Shown piece after piece: positions 11,934 to 23,949 of a stretch of 64,000 nucleotides of DNA (position 1 is its first letter; every line of letters starts with the position of its first letter). Source of the DNA: Omphiscola glabra (Eukaryota > Mollusca > Gastropoda > Lymnaeidae); assembly GCA_964017045.1 (NCBI GenBank), contig OZ024808.1, positions 20,515,284-20,579,283 of the forward strand. Direction: 5' to 3'. The notes under the pieces are model-generated. The model did not search any database. It was not told where the DNA came from and saw only the letters and a list, made by a program, of their open reading frames with translations. The position numbers and the translations under genes were made by a program.

Positions 11934-12510
11934 CTCAGCAAGTCACAGAACACTCAGCAAGTCACAGAACAAGCAGCAAGTCACAGATCACTCAGCAAGT
12001 CACAGAACACTCAGCAATTCACAGAACACTCAGCAAGTCACAGAACACTCAGCAAGTCACTGAACATTCAGCATGTGACAGAACACTCAGCAAGTCGCAT
12101 AACATTCAGCATGTCACAGAACACTCAGCAAGTCACAGAACATTCAGCATGTCACAGAGCACTCAGCAAGTAACAGAACACTCAGCAGGTCACAGAACAC
12201 TCAGCAAGTCACAGAACATTCAGCATGTCCCAGAGCACTCAGCAAGTCACAGTACACTCAGCATGTCACAGAGCACTCAGCATGTCACAGAGCACTCAGC
12301 ACGCCACAGAACATTCAGCCAGTCACAGTACACTCAGCCAGTCACAGAGCACTCAGCATGCCACAGAGCACTCAGCATGCCACAGAGCACTCAGCATGCC
12401 ACAGAACACTCAGCATGCCACATAACACTCAGCACGCCACAGAACACTCAGCACGCCACAGAACACTCAGCACGCCACAGAACACTCAGCACGCCACAGA
12501 AGTCACAGAC
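11934..12510 (+). repeat. 19-bp tandem array
   Basis: About thirty units of ACACTCAGCAAGTCACAGA. The left half carries mainly AAGTCACAG, the middle CATGTCACAG and the right ATGCCACAG or ACGCCACAG, so variants are clustered by position. The three long frames across it are by-products of the repeat. Confidence 0.92.
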
Positions 12511-12617
12511 TGTCGCAACTTGCCGGGTCGTGTAAAATCGTTCTAGTCTCACTGAATTATTGAGCTCAAAGGCTTCAGGAGACAATAAGAAATCACTTTT
12601 TTGGTCAAGCAACAACA

Positions 12618-12842
12618 TGCAAGTACTGACACACAAGTGCAGATAATCAAGTACCAACATACACGTACTGACATACAAGTACCGTCAAACAAGTACCGAG
12701 ATACACGTACCGACATATAAGTACCGACATACAAGCACCGGCATTCAAGTACCGACAAACAAGTACCGAGATACAAGTACCGAGATAAAAGTACCGAGAT
12801 ACAAGTACCGAGATACAAGTACCGACATACCAGTACCAAGGT
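12618..12842 (+). repeat. 14-bp tandem array
   Basis: About sixteen units of ACAAGTACCGAGAT with GACAT variants. The array lies about 110 bp after the preceding 19-bp array but is unrelated in sequence. Confidence 0.88.
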
Positions 12843-12845
12843 GTC

Positions 12846-13702
12846 ATCATCAACAATGAGATACCGAGGAATGATCGCGGCATAGTACTATTCTTTTTAT
12901 GTTTTTATTTTTTTTAAGAACCAATCAAAGAACTTTCTATGTAATAGAATTTAACAATTACATTATTAAGAAATTATTCATTGCCATAGATGGAAGGCCA
13001 ATGATCATCAGTGTTACATTAAAGTGTAGGGAGTGAGAACACTTGAGCTAAATGCCACCAGGGTGAACACTCAGAAGGACGCCACCTCGAGGGTTACCAC
13101 ATACATTCATTAAAAGGATCCGCTGCTAATGCTATTAATATAAAGTTGAATATCATTCAACATTAGTTAACTTCTTAGTAATCCTGACACTGCCTCTCGC
13201 ACCACAGGAAGTGAGGTCATCCTTTGTTAAGAGCCACAGGTTTAAATCTCAGGATTCAAACGAAATATTTTTTTTTATATTTATTGTTACGAGTGGTCTC
13301 TACCCTCACATATATCCTAGGTAAGTGGTCTAGAGGCTTCATCTCTTAAATTCGTTATTTTTATCTTGGTCTATTTATATACTTTTTTTTCTACCTTTCT
13401 GACAAGTAGCGTCTACCTGTATCAATAGATGCGGGGTATTTGAATAGAGTCCATTTCTAACGTGTACCGTGTGATGTATGAAAACTTTCCGATCAAACGA
13501 GTCTTCGGGGTATGCACCTGCAGCGTTTAATCTGAGAACAACTCTTTGTGTGCTTCTTTATTAATTATACTTCTGTGAAAGTTTGTGCAAACTCGTTCCC
13601 AAGTCTAATCTTCCTGAATATCGACATTGGCGTAACTGCACATCTACTCGGCAAATATACATTCTTTATTGAAATACAGCCCACCACCTATATATATATA
13701 TA
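12846..13702. other. Stretch with no recognised gene
   Basis: AT-rich with no exon or repeat I can support. A short TA dinucleotide run at about 13689-13701 precedes the next array. Confidence 0.45.
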
Positions 13703-13950
13703 CATCAGGCACAACACCGCCAGGTGTGGCACAGTGACATACAGCAGGTACAACACCGCCAGGTGTGGCACAGTGACACACATCAGGCACAACACCGCCA
13801 GGTGTGGCACAGTGACATACAGCAGGTACAAAACCGCCAAGTGTGTCACAGTGACACACAGCAGGTACAACACCGCCAGGTGTGGCACAGTGACATACAA
13901 CAGGTGCAACACCGCCAGGTGTGGCACAGTGACACACAGCAGCTACAACA
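13703..13950 (+). repeat. 39-bp tandem array
   Basis: About six and a half units containing ACAACACCGCCAGGTGTGGC; successive units start at 13711, 13750 and 13789. Within each unit GCCAGGTGTGGC is a near-palindrome. The period is a multiple of three, which creates long frames on both strands. Confidence 0.92.
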
Positions 13951-15160
13951 ATGACAAATCATAGTTTTGGCGCGGTACTAGGGAAGAGTTTTGGGATACT
14001 ATCTACTGGCATGTCTAGATTTTACCAACCGAGCAACAAGGAGCAACATAATAAAAGCTCCTTCAAAATAACTAACATTAATGAATTTGTGTATTAAAAT
14101 TATTGTTGTGATTAGGACACTTGTGGCCTGCTCTACCCCCCCCCCCCCCGCTCCCCCCACATCCCTTGGAATATTAAATCAATGACAGATAATGAAGAGC
14201 GCGCAAAGAACTTGAGTCAAGGATTGCAGTCATAAAAAGTAGGATTATTTTAATTTTATTTTGGCGACAGCTTTAAATTTCTGCCGCGTTTAAATTGAAT
14301 ATAACAATGTATATATGTTCATTTTAAAACCCCAAATAATAATACACTTAACAAACTCATGACAAAATATTATTTAGCTTAAAAATAATCTTGAAGCAAA
14401 ATTCTATAGAGCGACAAAAATGATTAACTAATTATTAAAGACAATTTAATGAGGTTCAATTGAGGCACAATTTGATATTAAGTGTCTTAAGACGAAGAGA
14501 ATTTCTTTTTTTAAATTTTACAAATTTGTGGAAAAGTGAAATCAATGAGGCATTTGAGATTGTATACTTTGAATAATATCTGGGCTAGTTATAATCTTAA
14601 CTACGCGTGCTTTCGATTAAACAATTATTTTTATGATGTCAAAACAAAATAATAGTATTATTGATAATTATTTTTAAACTAAGTGTAATTTAGCATGGCA
14701 TTTTAAAAAAAAAAATTCATTTTTTTTCCTTTGCAGATCTGAACAATGAAAAGGAATGTCAAAGCACATACAGTTTATTGTGAGGCTCTCATACCGTCAT
14801 TGAAGGCATTACATGGTGTTGACAAAAGAAAATCATAATTTACAGAGCTGGGAGAGTTGCATATGCTTTTTTTAAAGCCACAGGAATATTCAAGTATTAA
14901 ATAAGAAAAAACATAAATTTTAATGTCTAACACCATATGTAATAAATAAAACGTGTGGCTTGACTGGATAGGCAACCATCTTGAGAATTGAACTGGTTCT
15001 GAACGAAAAAGCTTTAAAACTTTTTTTAAAAAATGTGTCTCAGTCTCAGTTTTAATAGTCATATAAATTAAAAGTTTAACTTATTAATATCAATTGTCAT
15101 TTTAAAAAAAACACACAAAAAACACACAAAAAACACACAACCAAAAAAAAAAAAACAATA
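13951..15160. other. AT-rich stretch downstream of the methyltransferase gene
   Basis: No exon recognised. A C run lies at about 14137-14149. The A-rich low-complexity tract at 15100-15160 lies just beyond the candidate poly(A) signal of the minus-strand gene. Confidence 0.45.
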
Positions 15161-15166
15161 TTTATT
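15161..15166 (-). promoter_or_regulatory. Candidate poly(A) signal of the METTL24-like gene
   Basis: AATAAA on the minus strand, about 180 bp downstream of the stop codon at 15343-15345. Position and sequence fit, but AATAAA is common in such AT-rich DNA. Confidence 0.35.
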
Positions 15167-15342
15167 TTGTAAACCACCACGACATACAAGGGTGAAAACA
15201 CATACAAAACACATGCAAAACACATACAAAAACACAATTAAAAAACACAAACTCACACGGTGGAAACCAACTGGTAAATTGTTGTAAAACGTTAAAATTA
15301 AATTTAAAAAAAAAAAAATATTTAAAAAAAATTTAGGACGTG

Positions 15343-15480
15343 TCATGACGGTGGCTGGAAGTATGCGTTGACATATGACACATGACCTTGGTAGTTGAAC
15401 AGGTTGGCGTTTGCGGTTCGTATACAGCAGGTCTCGTACTTGTATTCACGGAATCCAAGCGTCCTCAGACGGTTCAGTAA
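15343..15480 (-). CDS. METTL24-like exon 8 (C-terminus and stop)
   Basis: 138 bp after acceptor TTTACTTTACGTTTCAG. It encodes LLNRLRTLGFREYKYETCC through VNAYFQPPS, with the stop TGA at 15343-15345. The segment LNRLRTLGFREYKYETCC resembles the last helix and strand of the family's fold. Confidence 0.9.
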   Translation of the reverse strand, partial: LLNRLRTLGFREYKYETCCIRTANANLFNYQGHVSYVNAYFQPPS

Positions 15481-15562
15481 CTGAAACGTAAAGTAAGTAA
15501 TAAAAATATTTGAGATCCACTCGTCTTCAGGTTCATGTGATTCACTTTGTTTGTGTTATTGT

Positions 15563-15614
<52 letters not shown>

Positions 15615-16358
15615 TGCGTGTGTGTCTGATTGACTGTTAAAGAGGACAACTTTTGAAGAGCGTCCGGGTTGGGGGGGGGACGCATTTAGTCAAGGTACGC
15701 CACTGTCCGTCTTGACACCGCACTTGTACTGGTTTTATGAAAACGGCCTTAAGGCAGAATGTGGACGATAGTAGAAGCACTGGCATGACGTCAGTTCTTC
15801 TGTTTTAATAAAGGAGCGGACGAAGGTCCTTGGAAGAAAGATATTTACTGGATCTGATCTGAATCGATACACAGAATCGAAATAGGAACCTGTTTGAGTT
15901 AAAACTGAACGGACAGATTTGGAACACATTCGATATATCGATCGCACGGACTCACACTTTTGTTTAAGGGAGGCAAATAAAGGACCAAGTTTCAGTCATT
16001 TTATCGGCAACAATGTCGGTATGTCGAAGTCGGTATGTCGGAATCGGTATGTCGGAGTCGGTATGTCGGAGTAGGTATGTCGGGGTCGGTATGTCGGAGT
16101 CGGATTATCGGAGTCGGTATGTCGGAGTCGGTATGTCGGAATCGGTATGTCGGAGTCGGTATGTCGGGGTCGGTATGTCGGAGTCGGTATGTCGGAGTCG
16201 GTATGTCGGGGTCGGTATGTCGGGGTCGGTATGTCGGGGTCGGTATGTTTGAATGTTTCGGACGGCGCTTCTCGTGAAAGCAACAAGGTGCGGTGATTTC
16301 GTGTACGCTTTATAAGTTCAATTCATTCAACGCAACGTTGAATCGTTATTGTGTGTGT

Positions 16359-16393
<35 letters not shown>

Positions 16394-19300
16394 TATCAAT
16401 CTTTGGTTTGTGTTCACCCAAAGTGGATGAGAAAAAAATTAAGAAGAAAAAGTAGTTTTAGAAAAGTAAAACAAATAATATGTAGTATGCTACATTTTTT
16501 TTTTTTTACATATGCCTGCATTAGGATCTGATAATTATTTTAGCGTTATACGTCATTTAACATGCATCACAAACATTTACTTGTAAATGTCAAATGAACT
16601 CGAATCAGTGACGCAGGAATGCACGGAGAGGGGTGCCTCCAGTTTTTTTAAAATTTATCTTCAGGGACTCTAGTAGACCTAGATACGCCACTGGCTCTAC
16701 GCTCCCCTTACTTAAAGGGGAGCTAAACTGTACGTTGCCTTTATGTTGCCGAGTGTGGTGTTGGAATTAGGTTAGGCCTCATCCTACGCACAGTGATCTG
16801 GCTGTACAAACTTTGTCAGTTTCAATGTTTGGCTGTTGGTTGAACAATACGTAACAAAGGAACAAAAAAAAACAGCCTACAAAGAAAGAACGATACCAAT
16901 AATAATAATATTATTAACCATAATCAATGCAATTATAAGATTAAGTCGATATGAAAATACAAAAATCAAATATACGGAAATGAAAACTGTGTTAACCTAG
17001 AGCACGTTGGGGGGGGGGGGGGGAGTGTATAATGCTATAAAGGTACAAATATTAATCCACACACAATGAAAAAATAAGTATGAGTCTTATTGGGCGCCTG
17101 TAATTCTAGTTAATCTCTAAGTCTGCAAGATAAAAATGATGTTTTTTTATATTGAGGGAGTCAGAGCGCTGCAGAACGGATGGTCTAGAAACTCCATCAC
17201 CAGAGGGTATTCATCCGTCTTTGTAGTATAATTTACACCCTTCTGGAATTGTAACCAAACTCTCACAATCAAGGGTGGTTGGGAAAGGGGGAGGGGGCGG
17301 GGGAGTGGTGTCACAGTCAATTGGTGATGTCAAAAGACAAAGGGGAGGTAAGGCTGCACGCCACTGTTCATGACGATCTAACAATTTGTTCAACACACAG
17401 GCTATAACACTGACCTTATAATTGTAAACATAGTCGCCCTTGTCCGGCCTATTGGGGAATAAATGGTACTCTATCAGCAAGTGCCGGATGTTCTTTAGCA
17501 CGTCCGTCTCAAACATATTGTCCAGCACGGCCCACTCGTAAGATTCAATATCCATTTTCAAAACATCGAGTGCACGCTGAAATAAAAACAAACTCAATGT
17601 ATCTTATAAATTAAAATGTTGAATGTCTGCTGATATTTATGCTAAGATCTATTTATAGATAGAAAAAAAAATATTATTCATTATATACATAACATTTTTA
17701 AATTCATTGAATCAAGAAAATATATACGATCTGATGATAAATTTGGAAAGTTGTGAATTCAATTTATCAAGGATGTGGTGATGTTTGTTGACACTCCCAC
17801 TTCCTAGGATCATGTGGTGAGGTGTCGTTCCCTAAAATTTAATATCTAGGATGTAGGGATTGTGGATATCCCGCCATGTTTCAAAGGCTGATGGGTTGAA
17901 TCGTTCACTCAGTGTCATATCTAGGACGTAGGGATGGTGGATATCACTCCATTTTTATAGGTTGTTGGGTTGAATAGTTTACTCAATGCCATATGGAGGA
18001 CGCACCAAATGAAACTATGGAGACAGTGTGTTCAATGTTTGTAGTTGCTATGTTTGTGGTATTGTTACTGTTGTTGTTATTGTTGATAGTTTTTTTTGTG
18101 TGGATGGGAGTTGGAGGTAAGTTTGGGTCAAAACTTATCACCAATACCGATCTCTTGCAAGTATTTTTCGACCATGCCTCACGAGTGACGTACATTTTGG
18201 TGACCTAATTCTGCCATTGCTCCCTTCAACGTCCTAATCTTCCACTTCTGGTCATCCTTAACGTAGCCGTCTTTGTTTGGCGCAAAACTGTTTGTGTTGA
18301 TGGCCCCCATGCCCATGTTGTAGAAGGAAACATTTGGGCTTCTGACGTGATCCTCTTTTTGCATACTGTGAGGATAATATATAACAAACTATTTTTCAAC
18401 GGCAATATTTTTTTTTTAAATTAAGAACGATAAAATATCAGCATAGTGCAGGGGTTCTTAAACTTTTATCACGGCCACATACTATTTTAATTTCAAAATA
18501 TTACGCGCTACTCACCCCCGACCCCCATATAAGAATATTGAAAAAAAAAAAAAGAATTTTCTATATCTTTCAGCATACCCTGACAGCACTGCCCATAGGG
18601 TGTGATATCTTTGGTGAAGAACCCCTAATATAAGAAAAATGTGTGTCTTGGAGATGCAGCTAATATAAAAAATTGAAGCGATGAGTGTATTGTGTGCTTC
18701 GGTCACGTGACTTACCTTGGGTCGAACGATGCAACTGTACAGCCCAAATTTCCAAAGGCGTCGTCAAATGAAAAGTCGTTGTCGATACTGAAAATCAATG
18801 TGAAAAAACATGTTAAAAATGTATTATTGAGATAATAAACAATACAAATTTGTGCCCATAACCTAATAAACCAGAAACTGCTTTGTTAAAGGTGAATATT
18901 AACTGATACCAAGTAATTGTTCACTTAAAGAGTGTCAGTACTCGATAACTCTATGTGACCCCAAAGTTCGTCATATTTCTCATGACCCAGTTGAAGATTG
19001 TAGTAAATGTCAAACGCTTTTACATTTAATCTTCATTGTAATTGAAGTCTATAGAAGATATGTGGGAAGGGAATTGCTGAAGTATATGAAGGGAATAGAA
19101 GAAATATGGGAAAGAATAGATGACATGTGTGAAGGTAATAGAAGACACGGTGCGAAAGAGTAGAGGAATAAAGTTGTGACATAAATAGACCAATAGAAAG
19201 GAGTGTACAGATATCACAATATGTGCGAGTGGCATGTATAGACATGGCGTCAAGATAGAATCGCCTAATGTCAGATGAACCACGTCTTTATTATTTTTTT

Positions 19301-22300
19301 ATCCTTTTTTAAAAACAAAATGACTTTGTGTGATATAACTTTTTCGGAGACGGATTAAAACAACAACACCAACTTAGTTATAACTGTGATATCTGGCGAA
19401 AGAGACTGTCTCCCGTGGCAACGTGTCAACTGTCCTAGTTTTAGCGCAGTGTGTCATTGCCTGGCATCTCTTAATATCGACTACAGCCAAAGGCTAAGGG
19501 AGGAGGTGTCATGTTTGCTCACTTTATTTTTCCGGATTGGGAGTACGTTTATACAATGTCTCCGTTAGGTACTGAGCACAGTGGAGGAAAGTATAGATGG
19601 ACGATTAAAGTTGTCGTGGACAAATTATTATAACATTGGGGGAACTGTTGTTAGTGATATTATAACATTGGTTGAGAAGGGGAGAGATATTACAAAAATA
19701 AATCTGCCAACGGAAGAGATATTAAAACATTAATGGAGCTGATGGAAGAGATATTTCAACATAGATTGAGCCAATGGAAGAGATATTATAACATTAATGG
19801 AGCTAATGGAAGAGATATTACAACATTAATGGAGCTAATGGAAGAGCTATTACAACATTAATGGAGCTAATGGAAGAGATATTACAACATTAATGGATCT
19901 AATGGAAGATATATTTCAACATTAATGGAGCTAATGGAAGAGATATTATTACATTGATGGAGCTAATGGAAGAGATATTATTACATTGATGGAGCTAATG
20001 GAAGAGATATTTTTACATTGATGGAGCTAATGGAAGAGATATTATTACATTGATGGAGCTAATGGAAGAGATATTGTTACATTGATGGAGCTAAGGGAAG
20101 AGATATTATTACATTGATGGAGCTAATGGAAGAGATATTATTACATTGATGGAGCTAATGGAAGATATATTATTACATTGATGGAGCTAATGGAAGAGAT
20201 ATTATTACATTGATGGAGCTAATGGAAGAGATATTGTTACATTGATGGAGCTAATGAAAGATATATTATTACATTGATGGAGCTAATTGAAGAGATATTA
20301 TTATATTGATGGAGCTAATGAAAGAGATATTATTACATTGATGGAGCTAATGGAAGAGATATTATTACATTGATGGGGCTAATGGAAGAGATATTATTAC
20401 ATAGATGGAGCTAAGGGAAGAGATAGTATTACATTGATGGAGCTAATGGAAGAGATATTATTACATTGATGGAGCTAATGGAAGAGATAGTATTACATTG
20501 ATGGAGCTAATGGAAGAGATATTATTACATTGATGGAGCTAATGGAAGAGATATTATTACATTGATGGAGCTAATGAAAGATATATTATTACATTGATGG
20601 AGCTAATGGAAGAGATATTATTACATTGATGGAGCTAATGGAAGAGATATTATTACATTGATGGAGCTAATGGAAGAGATATTATTACATTGATGGAGCT
20701 AATGGAAGAGATATTATTACATTGATGGAGCTAAGGGAAGAGATATTATTACATTGATGGAGCTAATGGAAGAGATATTATTACATTGATGGAGCTAAGG
20801 GAAGAGATATTATTACATTGATGGAGCTAATGGAAGAGATATTATTACATTGATGGAGCTAATGGAAGAGATATTATTACATTGATGGAGCTAATGGAAG
20901 AGATATTATTACATTGATGGAGCTAATGGAAGAGATATTATTACATTGATGGAGCTAATGGAAGAGATATTATTACATTGATGGAGCTAATGGAAGAGAT
21001 ATTATTACATTGATGGAGCTAATGGAAGAGATATTATTACATTGATGGAGCTAATGGAAGAGATATTATTACATTGATGGAGCTAATGGAAGAGATATTA
21101 TTACATTGATGGAGCAAAGGGAAGAATTTAAGACATAAATAAATCATGACAAGTTAGGTGAAAAAACAAATTGTTATATTTTTCGGTCCGACCACACTTT
21201 CTTGGTGACAATGATGAGTCTTAGCGTGATTACAGGTATTTGAGTGTACAACATCCCCGGGGAGGGGGGTGGGTGGGGGGAAGGGAAGCACCTTGTTGAA
21301 GTCTGACAAGATCGGGGAACAAATAATGTGTTCTCTCCAAAGCCGAATTGACCACATTGAGCACCACCCCCCCTAATACCATTGGCCACATTGACCCCCC
21401 TTATTACCATTGACTACATTGAGCCCCCCACTAATTCCATTGACCACTTTGAGCCCGCTAATTATATTAACGACATTGAGCCCCCCCCCCCCTGATACCA
21501 TTCACCACACTGAGCACCCCTTATCACCATTGACCAAATTGATCCACCCTCTTTTTACCATTGAGCACACTGCCCCCCCCCCCTTATTACCATTGACCAT
21601 ATTGAGCTCCCTTAATTACATACATAATATCTTGCCATTAAATGGCTCAACTTTATCAAAGGTTCTGATTCCCTCACTATAAATACGACAATCGGCTGTT
21701 ACCGTTAGACATTACTGGAACTTAATCAGACTTACATGAGTCCTACAAGACACACTAGTTTGTTCCGTATCCGGAAATTTGATCGAAAGAAATTTCGTCG
21801 ACGGAAAATTGATCGACGGAAATTTGATCGAACGGAAATTTGGTAGAATCTTTTTTTTAGTTCATACGTTGAAATTGTGCGCCAAATTTCTTTTTCAGCG
21901 CAATATTTTGTTTTACTATATAGTATAGTTCGTTCAAAAAGAAATTTGACGAAAATTTTAACGTCTGAACTGAAAAAAAGATTCGACGAGATTTCTTTCG
22001 ATCAAATTTCCGGTAACCAGATTTTTCACTGCGTGTGTTTGTAATAAGATCTTTTTTTCCCTTCTATTATTATACGTTTTACGTTGCTGTGCTGTAAGTT
22101 AAACATAAAATAGTCTTTACTTCTGTACATTTAATTTTTCTTTTGTTTTCATATCAATGTAATCGTATAATTAAATTTATTATTGATAATATTGATATCG
22201 TTGGAATTCCATTTTTTTTGTACACTCGCTTCTAGTCCTATGTTGCGTACTGTTCAAGTCACAGGTCAAATTTTAGCCCTGCGGATTGAATTTGTTAAAC

Positions 22301-23918
22301 CTTACAACTGTACGCGGCATACAGTTTCAATGCAATTTACTTGCTGTACGTCGGGACCCCACCACAAGTGGTACAACACCCTATGCAACTTCAAGTCAAC
22401 GATAAGTGTCATGGCCTGACGACGAAAAGGGGTAATACAATTTGGAAAGTCAATCAATACACAAAAATGACCTTCTTGAAAAAAAAATTAAAGAAACAGA
22501 TTCAAAAAAAAAAAAAAAAAAAATGTTCCATCCGACCTACGTCAATTGATGATCACGTGACAAAAACTCAATCATTGAAAAAAAAATAATTTTGTATGTA
22601 TCCCTCCCACCTTTATAAAATATAGCGTGGCGTGAACACGCATGAGCAAGCATGCGGTCCAATCTTAGTGCTTGCTGTCTTTAAAAAAAAAAAAAGATAT
22701 AAGTGCAACACGATGTTTAAACGTGTTGAATAGAAAGCTCCGTAGACAAGATTTGCAAATACTCAACCTTTCCCTCCCCCCCCCCCTTTTTTTTTTTCCG
22801 CTCTCAAATCCCCGATTGGCAGCCAGTCATAAAACAACCTTTGTTGTGCTCGGGTGTGGTCATGTATTTAAAGCCAAAGAGAACCACATCAAGTAAGTGG
22901 ACGTCAAGTTATCGTTACCATCGTTACCATCGTTACCATCGACGTCACCCACGCACACTTTCTTTTTTTTTTTTAAAGAGATATATGCAGCCCGGGGGGG
23001 GGGGGGGTGTGTGTGTTCAGCATTAGCCAAGTTCTGAGAGGTTTATTAAATCTAAATTATACGTTTATGGTCTCGAGCTATGTTGGACACTCTGAAGCAC
23101 GGTTGTCAAACTGTGGGTCGCGACCCCACTTTAGGGATCGAAGGATTCGCCAAAGACCATCCGAAAACACATAATATACTCTACAGTTATGAAGTAGCAA
23201 CGAACATAATTTTGTGGGTTTGGGGGGGGGGTGGGGGGTCGACGCATAATGAGAAATTGTATTAAAGGGTTGCGCCATTAAGAAGGTTGAAAACCACTGC
23301 TTTAAAGGAATTTTAACAGCGACGTAACAGATTTGATCTACGCCATTTACAGGTCGCCACCTACCCCCCCCCCCCCCCCACAACAACAACTTTTATTCAC
23401 CCACTCCCTGCCTTCGGGCTGCCGAGGTGAGCAACCTCTGGACGTGAAGAAGTTAATTTAAAATGCAATGGTTATAAATAATTTGCGAACATTTCAAGAA
23501 AGATGTAACACAGGAGAAGGGGGCCAGTGACAGTCCGGGGCTTGTAGCCAGGTATAGCGTACATTCCCCACCACCAACCACACTCCCCATCCTCCTGGCA
23601 TGTTTGTGATTTTAAATTAACTTTGTTTTCTAAATTTAATTTTAAACGAGACGACACATGGTGATTAGAACTATGCTACGACACAACTCACCCAAACGAA
23701 TAGACCAAACAAGGGGGTTTGATGACGTACGGCTCGTCCTGACAAACCGGCCAGTTGCCGAAATTGACCAGATTTTTGCAGCTGTGTCTCAAAGCGGGAT
23801 GCATGTACCTGTATGAACATGAAATAAAATTGTATTTTAAGCAGGCATTGGTGAGACTCTATCAATATAAATATTTGTCATTTACATCAAGACGTTATTG
23901 TGTGTGTGTCTGTGTGTC

Positions 23919-23949
<31 letters not shown>

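Noticed and set aside
17211..17414. Extension of exon 7 past its donor as a longer terminal exon
   Set aside because: The frame continues to a stop at 17211, but the peptide becomes proline-rich and unlike the family, whereas GTCAGT at 17414 to the acceptor at 15481 restores a conserved C-terminus in phase.
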